A stretch of 8,814 nt of DNA from Bacteroidota bacterium (GCA_023431285.1 JAEYXN010000096.1:1-8814), one strand, 5' to 3'. Shown: positions 1 to 7,315, counted from the first letter of the stretch. Notes: generated by a model from the letters alone, not told the origin. Numbers and translations: made by a program.

Positions 1-10
1 AATAGACCTT

Positions 11-580
11 ATGCGAACACTTGCCCCGCTTTTGCTGGTTTTCATTGTGATGGCCTGTTCACCCAATGTTTCCCGTATTTCGCCTGATACTCAGGTTGAC
101 TTGAGCGGTCGCTGGAACGACACGGATTCAAGAATGGTCGCCGACCAGATGATCCTCGACCTGCTGAACTCTGACTCCTACAAAAATTACGCGAAGGAGA
201 TCGGCCGGAAGCCTGTGATCATTGTAGGTTCCATCAGGAATAAAACGTCAGAACACATCGATGCAGGGAACTATGTGAAGAAGATGGAATTTGTCATTCA
301 CAATTCCGGCCTTGCTGATCTCGTGGAGTCAGATGAGTTTCGCGACCAACTAAGAAAAGAACGGGCAGAACAACAGGAGTTTGCCTCGCCTTCTACAGTA
401 GCGCAGTGGGGGAAAGAAGCGGGCGCTGACCTGATGCTCTTCGGGGAGATGAATTCCGAAACCGATACTTCCAACAAGAAGAGAGTTGTCAACTATATCA
501 CGACATTATTTCTTACCGACGTAGAGACCAATAAGCGTGTGTGGTATGGACAAAGAGAGATCAAAAAACTTGTTAAGTAA
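11..580 (+). CDS. lpoB: LpoB-like outer-membrane lipoprotein (penicillin-binding protein activator family)
   Basis: Probable lipoprotein of the LpoB family. In E. coli, LpoB sits in the outer membrane and reaches through the peptidoglycan to stimulate the synthase PBP1b. The sequence shows a short N-terminus with one Arg, a hydrophobic core, and a lipobox V-M-A-C with Cys16 as the lipidation site. The family-like motif DLSGRWNDTDSRMVA is at residues 30-44. A conserved-looking core follows at about 66-100 (RKPVIIVGSIRNKT, then a DAGNYVKKMEF stretch), then AGADLMLFGE at 137-146 and a C-terminal WYGQREIKKL at 178-187. The length of 189 residues suits the family. ATG at 11 is chosen because it places the signal peptide correctly; only 10 bases precede it, so an upstream start and the promoter cannot be judged. 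The next gene begins 9 bases after the stop, so the two are probably co-transcribed. The partner synthase in Bacteroidota is unknown from this window, so the symbol denotes family membership rather than proven function. Confidence 0.8.
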   Translation: MRTLAPLLLVFIVMACSPNVSRISPDTQVDLSGRWNDTDSRMVADQMILDLLNSDSYKNYAKEIGRKPVIIVGSIRNKTSEHIDAGNYVKKMEFVIHNSGLADLVESDEFRDQLRKERAEQQEFASPSTVAQWGKEAGADLMLFGEMNSETDTSNKKRVVNYITTLFLTDVETNKRVWYGQREIKKLVK

Positions 581-589
581 CCGTCCTGG

Positions 590-2002
590 ATGAATCGTTG
601 TAGGCAAAGAACCCTGCTTCGACTTACGGCAATCACATTCTGTGCGGTGCTTGTCTCTTCCTGCGCGAACTATTATCAACAACGTTATAGTTTCAACCGC
701 GAGTTCGAGAACGGTGATCTGAAGAATGCACTACAGACACTTGAAAAGAATTCCCGTGAAGGAGAAGGGAAGAACAGGTTCATTTATTTCGCCAACCAGG
801 GATTACTGAATTCCATCCTCGGAAACTACGAGGCGAGTAACGCTGCTTTCGAGAAGGCATTCACCTTCGGGGAAGACTATCGTATCAATTACGCCAACGA
901 GGCAATATCGTATCTCACCAATCCCAGCTTCTCACATTACAGGGGGGAAAATCATGAACACCTCATGATCCTGTATTTCAAAGCCATCAATTTCCTGAAA
1001 CAATCAAAGTATGAAGAGGCGCTCGTGGAGTGCAAGCGTCTCAACATCCGACTGAATCAACTGAACGATAAGTATAAGTCGGAAGACAAGCTTCAACGGG
1101 ATGCGTTCATTCATACCCTCATGGGAATCATTTATCAGGCATCAAAAGATTATAACAACGCATTCATCGCATACAGAAACGCCGTCGAAGTTTACGAGAA
1201 TGACTATGCGAAGTTATTTCGGATCAATCCACCTGAACAGTTGAAGAAGGATCTGCTGAACACCGCTTACTGGCTGAATTTTTCTGATGAGTTCGATACG
1301 TATTGCGAGAAGTTTTCGATGACGGGCTATGAACCGTCGAAGCCGGATGCGGAACTTGTTTTCTTCTGGCACAACGGTCTCGCGCCGGTGAAGGATGAAT
1401 GGGGAATAAACTTCGTGGTGAACCATAACGCCGACAACGTGGTAGTGTTCAACAACGATGGACTGGGAATGAACTTCCCTTTCAAACTGAAGGACGATAA
1501 AGAGAAGAATGATCTCAGTGCTCTCGAGGTATTCCGCGTGGCGTTTCCGAGATACCAGGAGCGACCCCTGTATTATTCGCGGGCGCAGATTGAGTCTGGC
1601 GGAGCGACGTACCCGTTGGAGCTGAGTGAGGATATCAACCAGATTGCGTTTCTTAGTCTGAAACAACGCATGATGCAGGAACTCAGCAAGGGCCTCCTGA
1701 GGGCGGCGATGAAAAAGGCCACGGAGCATTCCGTACGAAAGGAGAATGACCAGCTTGGAGCGGTCATCGGGCTGATGAATGCGATCACCGAAAAGGCGGA
1801 CACCCGAAGCTGGCAGACCCTCCCGCACAGCATCTATTACGCCCGCGTTCCCCTGAAGGAAGGGGAGAACCAGCTCCGGTTCAAAATTCAGAATGGTCAC
1901 GTGGATGGGTATTCATTCAGCTACGTTGCCAGGAGGGGGCAGACACTATTCCATACCTTCTCTTCGTTAGAGAGTAAACCCATCGCTTATCGCTACTACT
2001 GA
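590..2002 (+). CDS. COG3014-type TPR lipoprotein, function unknown
   Basis: Exported lipoprotein of 470 residues. A basic N-terminus (RCRQR) and a hydrophobic stretch lead to the lipobox V-S-S-C with Cys25. Residues about 30-230 are helical and TPR-like, with repeats around NREFENGDLKNALQTLEKN, SKYEEALVECKRL and KDYNNAFIAYRNAVEVY. The second half carries what I recognise as COG3014 hallmarks: GLAPVKDEWG from residue 263, an ALEVFRVAFPRY segment, a long helix with LKQRMMQELSKGLLRAAMKKA, and ADTRSWQTLP at 403-412 followed by an ARVPLKEG strand. No catalytic motif is visible. It starts 9 bases after the LpoB-like gene with almost no Shine-Dalgarno sequence, so translation may be coupled. In gammaproteobacteria COG3014 proteins occur near lpoB, which supports both calls and suggests a shared envelope role; that role is inference. 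No clear intrinsic terminator follows: the T-run at 2019-2026 has no stable stem before it. Confidence 0.75.
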   Translation: MNRCRQRTLLRLTAITFCAVLVSSCANYYQQRYSFNREFENGDLKNALQTLEKNSREGEGKNRFIYFANQGLLNSILGNYEASNAAFEKAFTFGEDYRINYANEAISYLTNPSFSHYRGENHEHLMILYFKAINFLKQSKYEEALVECKRLNIRLNQLNDKYKSEDKLQRDAFIHTLMGIIYQASKDYNNAFIAYRNAVEVYENDYAKLFRINPPEQLKKDLLNTAYWLNFSDEFDTYCEKFSMTGYEPSKPDAELVFFWHNGLAPVKDEWGINFVVNHNADNVVVFNNDGLGMNFPFKLKDDKEKNDLSALEVFRVAFPRYQERPLYYSRAQIESGGATYPLELSEDINQIAFLSLKQRMMQELSKGLLRAAMKKATEHSVRKENDQLGAVIGLMNAITEKADTRSWQTLPHSIYYARVPLKEGENQLRFKIQNGHVDGYSFSYVARRGQTLFHTFSSLESKPIAYRYY

Positions 2003-2007
2003 GGGCG

Positions 2008-2036
2008 TTGACGAATAGTTTTTTTTGTTACCTTTA
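2008..2036 (+). promoter_or_regulatory. Candidate Bacteroidota-type promoter for the barrel-like protein gene
   Basis: A TTG (2008-2010) is followed after 18 bases by TACCTTTA (2029-2036), close to the Bacteroidota pattern TTG, 17-23 bases, TAnnTTTG. It lies in the 88-base gap after the lipoprotein gene and would give a leader of roughly 45 bases. A second, weaker box, TAAGATTG at 2075-2082, is too close to the start codon for a normal leader. Assigned by eye only. Confidence 0.4.
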
Positions 2037-2090
2037 CCCTTTAATGGCCATATTTTCTGACCTGTTTTTTTAAATAAGATTGGCACAGGC

Positions 2091-3107
2091 TTGAAGCACT
2101 TTTTTTCGATAGTAATATTATTGCTCGCGTGCTGCTTGATGGGCCCTGACCTCTATGCGCAGTACGACAGAGAGGAGGAGGCCACCATTCCTCTCGATCA
2201 CTTTTACATTAAGCGCGAGAGGCCCGGCCTGAGAAGATTCCTTAGCAAGTTTACATTCGGATTAAGTACCGGGTACGCGCAGACCAACTTCCAGCACGAC
2301 ATAACAGGATTTAGTTTACGCCAGCCTGCGTCGGGGGCGCCACTGATCTTTCAATCCGCCGCCACCACCGGTTATTCCAACTGGTTCAACAAAGTTACCT
2401 CAGCGCCTCTTCCTGCGGGCACAACCTTTACCGATCAGGATGATATTTCATTCAGCGCGAAAGCATTTCATATTCCCCTTCGGGCCACGCTGCATTTTAC
2501 GTTTCAGCGATTCCGCATAGGCGGAGGTTACTCGTTCGAGTACACAAACGTGGGAGACTTTGAACCTCAGAATCACGAAGATGAGATATCTTCATTCTCT
2601 CCTGATGCCAATAGCTTTTTCCTGAAAAGATACTTTGGATTGCTTGGCGCTGAAGTTTACCGGTATGATGAATACCTTCTTGTGGTGGAAGCGAATATCG
2701 GAGGATACAAGATGGGCAAGAAGTTCGATGGTGGCGCTATCGACCGAAGTCTCTTCTTCAACTTAGGTGTGGCCGTCGAAAGAGAGATGTCAGAGTACTT
2801 CAGGTTGTTCATCCGCCCGTCATATGATTTCAAAAACTTCACCGTGAACGTCCCGGAAACGGGAAATGGCATTCGTCACAAGTTCAATACATTCTACATC
2901 AACGTAGGGGCTACGTACCGGATCCCGGAGCTGAGACGCTGTTTTCTGAAGCAATGTCACGCGCAGCTTAACCATGCTCATGGTAACCGCGAGTACCGAA
3001 GCAGGAGACATCCGATCTGGAAAAAACAGAATCCACACTACGGTGAAAATTACCCCAATCTGATCAAGTACAAAGGTCGGAACAAGAAGAAGCTGAACCC
3101 CTATTAG
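2091..3107 (+). CDS. Probable outer-membrane beta-barrel protein with basic C-terminal tail
   Basis: Secreted protein of 338 residues, not assigned to a named family. The N-terminus (MKHFFSIVILLLACCLMG) followed by LYAQ-YD reads as a Sec signal peptide, cleaved near residue 23 or 24. LLAC at 11-14 also resembles a lipobox, so lipidation cannot be excluded. Residues about 50-280 alternate polar and aromatic or aliphatic residues in strand-like runs (FTFGLSTGYAQTNF, IPLRATLHFTFQRFRIGGGYSFEY, LFFNLGVAVEREM, YFRLFIRPSYDFKNF, FNTFYINVGATYRI), as in Bacteroidota barrels. From residue 282 a non-barrel tail of 57 residues begins. It has C284 and C289, five His and 15 Lys/Arg, and ends KKKLNPY. The start is TTG at 2091: an in-frame stop lies at 2058-2060, no ATG intervenes, and TTG gives a complete signal peptide. 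It lies 146 bases upstream of gyrA with the same orientation. Confidence 0.65.
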   Translation: MKHFFSIVILLLACCLMGPDLYAQYDREEEATIPLDHFYIKRERPGLRRFLSKFTFGLSTGYAQTNFQHDITGFSLRQPASGAPLIFQSAATTGYSNWFNKVTSAPLPAGTTFTDQDDISFSAKAFHIPLRATLHFTFQRFRIGGGYSFEYTNVGDFEPQNHEDEISSFSPDANSFFLKRYFGLLGAEVYRYDEYLLVVEANIGGYKMGKKFDGGAIDRSLFFNLGVAVEREMSEYFRLFIRPSYDFKNFTVNVPETGNGIRHKFNTFYINVGATYRIPELRRCFLKQCHAQLNHAHGNREYRSRRHPIWKKQNPHYGENYPNLIKYKGRNKKKLNPY

Positions 3108-3174
3108 GGTGATCTTTCCCGAGAGAGAACCCCGCCTTCACAAATCCCAAAAATCTTCGTGATTACGCTCAAAA

Positions 3175-3202
3175 AATAAACTTCTGAACAGGTAAGTTTA
3201 TT
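3175..3202. promoter_or_regulatory. Perfect 9-bp inverted repeat in the gyrA upstream region (possible operator)
   Basis: AATAAACTT (3175-3183) and AAGTTTATT (3194-3202) are exact reverse complements separated by 10 bases. The right arm ends at the first base of the -7-like box, so a protein bound here would overlap RNA polymerase. The stem is A/T-rich and has no T-run after it, so it is a poor terminator. Interpretation as an operator is inference; the symmetry itself is directly visible. Confidence 0.45.
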
Positions 3203-3209
3203 ATCTTGC
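3202..3209 (+). promoter_or_regulatory. gyrA: Candidate -7 box for gyrA
   Basis: TATCTTGC resembles the Bacteroidota -7 consensus TAnnTTTG, in the shorter form with the G one base early. It lies 44 bases before the gyrA ATG. No convincing TTG box is present about 19-21 bases upstream, where the inverted repeat sits instead, so the promoter may depend on an activator or may lie elsewhere. Confidence 0.4.
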
Positions 3210-3211
3210 AC

Positions 3212-3227
3212 GGCCTTAAAAAAGGCC
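3212..3227 (+). promoter_or_regulatory. Stem-loop in the gyrA 5' leader
   Basis: GGCCTT (3212-3217) and AAGGCC (3222-3227) form a 6-bp stem around an AAAA loop, 26 bases before the gyrA start. If transcription starts a few bases after the 3202-3209 box, the hairpin forms the extreme 5' end of the mRNA, a position where stems commonly stabilise transcripts. It is not followed by a T-run, so termination is unlikely. The stem is certain; the role is inferred. Confidence 0.4.
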
Positions 3228-3253
3228 AAAATCATCCCGAAAACTAAGTTATA

Positions 3254-5872
3254 ATGGCAGAAGAAACCGGTGGCATAACGCCAGGCAGACAAAGCATAAT
3301 TCCGATCAATATTGAGGACGAAATGAGGGGCGCGTACATTGATTATTCAATGTCTGTCATCGTGTCCCGTGCACTTCCAGACGTGCGTGATGGTCTGAAG
3401 CCAGTACATCGCCGCGTGTTGTTTGGAATGCTCGAGCTGGGGGTGAATTACAACAAACCCTATAAGAAGTCAGCCAGGATCGTCGGAGAGGTACTTGGTA
3501 AGTATCACCCCCACGGTGACGCATCCGTGTATGATACCATGGTGCGGATGGCCCAGGACTGGTCGCTGCGTTACACGCTGGTAGATGGTCAGGGCAACTT
3601 CGGATCCATCGACGGTGACTCGCCGGCGGCAATGCGTTACACGGAAGCCAGACTTCGACGTATCGCGGAAGAAATGCTGGCCGACATCAACAAGGATACT
3701 GTTGACTTCCAGCCAAACTTCGATGACTCCCTCAAAGAACCTTCCGTATTACCCGGAAAGCTTCCCAATCTACTGGTCAACGGATCGTCAGGAATTGCGG
3801 TCGGGATGGCGACCAACATGGCCCCCCACAACCTGCGCGAGGTGATTGACGGTATCGTCGCTTACATCGAAAACAACGACATTACTATCCCTGAACTGAT
3901 GAAGTTTGTCACTGCGCCGGACTTCCCGACGGGTGGATTGATCTACGGATACAGCGGGGTTCAGGAGGCTTACCTTACGGGCCGCGGACGCATCGTGATG
4001 CGCGCTAAAGCGGAGATCGTGACTTCCAGTAGTGGAAAGGATCAGATCGTGGTAACCGAGATCCCATACATGGTGAACAAAGCCATGATGATCGAGAAGA
4101 CCGCCGCGCTGGTCAATGAAAAGAAAATCGAAGGAATCAGTGATATCAGGGATGAATCCGATCGCGAAGGTTATCGCATAGTGTATGACCTGAGGAAGGA
4201 TGCCATTCCGAACATCGTTCTCAATAACCTGTTCAAGTACACTCAGCTTCAGAGCTCCTTTGGCGTGAACAACGTGGCGCTGGTGAAAGGCCGCCCTATG
4301 ACCCTCAACCTGAAGGACCTGATCAAATACTTTGTCGAACACCGGCATGATGTCATCGTTCGAAGAACAAAATTTGAGTTGGCCGAAGCCGAGCGTCGTG
4401 CCCACATTCTTCAGGGTTATCTTATCGCCCTGGATAACCTGGACGAGGTTATCTCTTTGATCAGGAATTCCAAAGATCCTGACACCGCCCGCGAAGGATT
4501 GATCTCCCGATTCGGCTTGTCCGAAATTCAGGCGAAAGCGATCCTGGATATGAGGCTGCAGCGCCTGACTGGTCTGGAACGCGACAAGATCCAGCAGGAA
4601 TACAAAGAAGTAATGGAATTGATCGACCGCTTGAACGCGATCCTGACAAGTGAACCGATGCGTATGCAGATCATCAAAGACGAGCTCTCTGATCTGAGGG
4701 AACGTTATGGTGATGAACGTCGCACCACCGTGGTACACAGCGACGACGATTTCACCGTAGAGGACATGATCCCCAACGAAGAAATGGTGATCACTATTTC
4801 CAATCAGGGATACATCAAGCGCACACTGCTTTCCGAATACCGACTACAGGGACGCGGAGGCGTGGGATCGAAAGGAGTGAGCACGAAGGATGATGACTTC
4901 ACGGAGCACTTGTTTATCGCCCAGGCGCATAATTACCTGTTGATCTTTACCGACATGGGTAAACTATACTGGAAGAAAGCATACGAGATTCCGGAGGGTA
5001 ACAAAACTTCCAAAGGACGAGCTATTCAGAACCTCTTGAACATTGAGCCCGGCGATAATGTACGCGCGATCATCAACATCAAGAACCTGACCGACGAGGA
5101 GTATATCAATAACAACTACGTTATACTTTGTACCGAGAAGGGGACTATCAAGAAGACATCGCTTGAAGCATATTCGAGACCGCGCCAGGGTGGTATTACG
5201 TCGATCACCATCAATGAGGGAGATCGGCTTCTGAACGCGTCGCTGACCAATGGTAACAACCATATCATCATTGCGAAGAGCGAAGGTAAAGCGGTGCACT
5301 TCCATGAGTCGGATGTTCGTCCGATGGGACGGACTGCTGCTGGGGTGCGCGGGGTTACATTGGACTCGCCGACTGACAAGGTGATTGGCATGGTATGTAT
5401 TACACGCGCCGATGCAAACCTTCTGGTCGTGTCGGAGCATGGATACGGTAAGCGATCAAGCATCGATGACTATCGCATCACCAAACGTGGTGGGCTGGGA
5501 GTCAAGACGTTGAACATCACGGACAAAACTGGCAAGCTTGTTGCCATCAGGGAAGTCGGTGACGATGACGACCTGATGATCATCAATCGCTCGGGCATAG
5601 TGATACGGATCAGTGTATCCGAGTTGAGAGTGATGGGACGGGCGACTCAGGGTGTCCGACTGATCAAGCTTAACGAAGACGACAGAATTTCTTCGGTGGA
5701 GAAGATTCAGAAGATAGAGAAGATCCAGGCGGAAGCTGAAGAGGCAGGCGCGGAGTTGCCGGCGCCGGAGATGGGCAACGCAACTGAAGAAGGGTTTGAC
5801 AATGATTCGCCGGATGAGGAGCAGGACAATGGTTCAGCGTCGGGCATTGAAGATGCAAACCCGGAGGAATAG
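3254..5872 (+). CDS. gyrA: DNA gyrase subunit A
   Basis: Breakage-reunion subunit of DNA gyrase, the type II topoisomerase that introduces negative supercoils using ATP together with GyrB. The 872-residue protein is complete. The winged-helix region includes YHPHGDASVYDTMVRMAQ (84-101). The catalytic Tyr is Y129 in AAMRYTEARL, next to R128. Tower motifs include GSSGIAVGMATNMAPHN from residue 177, followed by the coiled coil (about 375-480) with LSEIQAKAILDMRLQRLTG from 422. The C-terminal beta-pinwheel begins near 500 with the GyrA box QGRGGVG at 532-538, which separates it from ParC. Further blade motifs are PRQGGITSI, MGRTAAGVRGV, KRGGLGVKTL and MGRATQGVRLI. The end is an acidic tail with 17 Asp/Glu in the last 46 residues and no Lys/Arg. 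Ala90 occupies the position of E. coli Ser83, the quinolone-contact residue; Asp94 matches Asp87. ATG 3254 has an A-rich leader typical of Bacteroidota. The TPR gene follows after 35 bases. Confidence 0.97.
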   Translation: MAEETGGITPGRQSIIPINIEDEMRGAYIDYSMSVIVSRALPDVRDGLKPVHRRVLFGMLELGVNYNKPYKKSARIVGEVLGKYHPHGDASVYDTMVRMAQDWSLRYTLVDGQGNFGSIDGDSPAAMRYTEARLRRIAEEMLADINKDTVDFQPNFDDSLKEPSVLPGKLPNLLVNGSSGIAVGMATNMAPHNLREVIDGIVAYIENNDITIPELMKFVTAPDFPTGGLIYGYSGVQEAYLTGRGRIVMRAKAEIVTSSSGKDQIVVTEIPYMVNKAMMIEKTAALVNEKKIEGISDIRDESDREGYRIVYDLRKDAIPNIVLNNLFKYTQLQSSFGVNNVALVKGRPMTLNLKDLIKYFVEHRHDVIVRRTKFELAEAERRAHILQGYLIALDNLDEVISLIRNSKDPDTAREGLISRFGLSEIQAKAILDMRLQRLTGLERDKIQQEYKEVMELIDRLNAILTSEPMRMQIIKDELSDLRERYGDERRTTVVHSDDDFTVEDMIPNEEMVITISNQGYIKRTLLSEYRLQGRGGVGSKGVSTKDDDFTEHLFIAQAHNYLLIFTDMGKLYWKKAYEIPEGNKTSKGRAIQNLLNIEPGDNVRAIINIKNLTDEEYINNNYVILCTEKGTIKKTSLEAYSRPRQGGITSITINEGDRLLNASLTNGNNHIIIAKSEGKAVHFHESDVRPMGRTAAGVRGVTLDSPTDKVIGMVCITRADANLLVVSEHGYGKRSSIDDYRITKRGGLGVKTLNITDKTGKLVAIREVGDDDDLMIINRSGIVIRISVSELRVMGRATQGVRLIKLNEDDRISSVEKIQKIEKIQAEAEEAGAELPAPEMGNATEEGFDNDSPDEEQDNGSASGIEDANPEE

Positions 5873-5907
5873 TATTTTAATACCTTAACTATAAACTAAA
5901 TTTCGAA

Positions 5908-7089
5908 ATGAAACGATTTGTTATCCTACTGTTCGCGTTGGCTTCCGCAACGGTATACGCGCAAAAAGCGGTGAAGCCCAACCTGAACAAGGCCCTGGCC
6001 TCGCTCAATGAAGGCAAGCTCGCCGAAGCCAAGGAAAATATTGATGCTGCCATTCTCAATGAGAAGATGAAGGAAGATGGAAAGACCTGGTATTACCGTG
6101 GTCTGATCTATATGGCCATCGACTCAAGCTCTAATGAGCAGATCAATCAGCTTGCGCCAAACGCAATTGATGTGGCGCTGGAAGCATTTGCTGAAGCCGA
6201 TAAGAAAGGAAAGAAAGGCGGATACTTTATTCAGGATGCATCCGGAATGCCTCAGACAAAAGACCAGCAGATCGGCTGGTGGGGTGGTGCTCACGTAAAT
6301 AAAGCTATCAAGCATTATCAGAATGAAGACTTCGAAGCTGCTGTGAATGACTTTGAAATTGCAGCGAAGATCAACCCTAACGATACTACTGCATACTTTT
6401 ACGGGGGTTATGCTGCGTATCAGGGCGAGAACTGGGATAAGGCGTTAGAGAATTTTAACACCTATCTGGCAAAAGGAGGAACTTCTATTGATGCATACAA
6501 TGTGATTTACCAAATCTATTCTGGTCCGAAGAAAGACCATGAAAAGCTTCTCCCTATCATTCGTGAAGCCCGTAAGAAGTACCCCACCAATCCTGAGTTT
6601 CCTAAAATGGAGATTGGAGCTCTCATTGAGCTGAACAGAATTGACGAAGCGAAAGCTGGTTTGATAGAGGCCATCAAGACAGAGCCTAACAACAAGATTC
6701 TGCACTTCTATCTTGGTTACGCGAACGCGTCTACGAATGATGTAGAAGCTGCTAAGAAGAACTATGAGGATGCGTTGAAAATCGATCCGAGCTACTTCGA
6801 TGCACAGGTGTTTCTTGCCAAGCTGATGTACGCTGATGCACTTACTATCAAAAAGCAAATGGGGCAACTTGGTATCTCTGCTGACGACAAGAAGAAGCGT
6901 TTCGAGCTAGACAAGGTTCTTGTTGAAAAGCTGAAAGTCGCTCTTCCTTATTGGGAGAAAGCTGAGAAGCTGAACAGCACTGATCAGGAAACTTTGGATG
7001 CGTTGTACAGCATTTACGGGGACCTTGACATGCAGGATCAGGTGAAGCGTATTGAGAAGAAATACAAAGAGCTTGGCTACGACAACTAA
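5908..7089 (+). CDS. Secreted TPR-repeat protein downstream of gyrA
   Basis: Periplasmic or secreted scaffold-type protein of 393 residues. The signal peptide MKRFVILLFALASATVYAQ is probably cleaved after residue 19. Almost all of the mature part is TPR or TPR-like helices: about 23-51 (NEGKLAEAKENIDAAI), 128-159 (NEDFEAAVNDFEIAAKINP), 161-190 (GENWDKALENFNTYLAKG), 210-260 (two helix pairs, including NRIDEAKAGLIEAIKTEP), 264-295 (NDVEAAKKNYEDALKIDP) and a last pair near 337-390. An insert at about 96-127 (KKGKKGGYFIQD, then QIGWWGG) interrupts the first repeats. No enzymatic motif is seen, so a protein-protein interaction role is the most that can be said. It lies 35 bases after gyrA with no terminator between them, so it probably shares the gyrA transcript. 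It ends with tandem stops TAA-TAG, followed 21 bases later by a strong terminator. I recall gyrA-TPR neighbours in other Bacteroidota, but the functional link is unknown. Confidence 0.85.
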   Translation: MKRFVILLFALASATVYAQKAVKPNLNKALASLNEGKLAEAKENIDAAILNEKMKEDGKTWYYRGLIYMAIDSSSNEQINQLAPNAIDVALEAFAEADKKGKKGGYFIQDASGMPQTKDQQIGWWGGAHVNKAIKHYQNEDFEAAVNDFEIAAKINPNDTTAYFYGGYAAYQGENWDKALENFNTYLAKGGTSIDAYNVIYQIYSGPKKDHEKLLPIIREARKKYPTNPEFPKMEIGALIELNRIDEAKAGLIEAIKTEPNNKILHFYLGYANASTNDVEAAKKNYEDALKIDPSYFDAQVFLAKLMYADALTIKKQMGQLGISADDKKKRFELDKVLVEKLKVALPYWEKAEKLNSTDQETLDALYSIYGDLDMQDQVKRIEKKYKELGYDN

Positions 7090-7110
7090 TAGCTGAAGAT
7101 TTAAAAAGAA

Positions 7111-7141
7111 GAAGGCTGTCTCAATTGAGGCAGCTTTTTTT
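7111..7141 (+). terminator. Intrinsic terminator of the gyrA-TPR unit
   Basis: GCTGTCTC (7115-7122) pairs with GAGGCAGC (7127-7134) through seven Watson-Crick pairs and one T-G wobble around an AATT loop. Seven T residues (7135-7141) follow, and A residues upstream can extend the stem into the T-run. It begins 22 bases after the TAA stop of the TPR gene. This is the clearest terminator in the window and marks the end of the conserved gene block. Confidence 0.9.
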
Positions 7142-7158
7142 GTGATATTCACCTTAAA

Positions 7159-7192
7159 CCCGTCATCTCGCGCTTACGACTTACACTACTTC
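7159..7192. repeat. Truncated head copy of the intergenic repeat
   Basis: About 34 bases match the beginning of the repeat core (CCGTCATC, CGCGCT, ACGACTT, ACACTAC) with several changes. The match stops before the CGGAGC motif; the next copy starts about 10 bases later. It appears to be a decayed or partly deleted unit, 18 bases after the terminator. Confidence 0.6.
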
Positions 7193-7201
7193 AACTAATT
7201 A

Positions 7202-7292
7202 CCCGCCATCACGCGCTAACGACTTTGCACTACGGAGCGCAGACTGTTCCTGGGCGGGACCCCATCCCTGACCATCTGAGCTATGGAAACGC
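7202..7292. repeat. Intergenic repeat core, copy 1
   Basis: About 91 bases starting CCCGCCATCACGCGCTAACG and continuing through CACTACGGAGCGCAGACTG, CCTGGGCGGGACCCC and GAGCTATGGAAACGC. It is followed by only about 23 bases before the next copy, because most of the spacer found after copies 2 and 3 is missing here. The + or - sense of the element is undetermined. Confidence 0.85.
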
Positions 7293-7315
7293 TGTCGCAT
7301 CATACACCTTATAAT

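Noticed and set aside
2019..2026. T-run after the COG3014-type gene, considered as an intrinsic terminator.
   Set aside because: No stable GC stem precedes it; the run lies inside the spacer of a promoter-like element instead.
3099..3109. Palindrome CCCTA-T-TAGGG around the stop codon of the barrel-like gene, considered as a terminator.
   Set aside because: The usable stem is only CCC/GGG with a 5-base loop, and no T-run follows.
3788..4738. Long open frame on the - strand opposite gyrA (316 codons), and another at 1214-1900 opposite the COG3014-type gene.
   Set aside because: Shadow frames caused by codon bias of clearly real genes on the + strand; no recognisable protein features.
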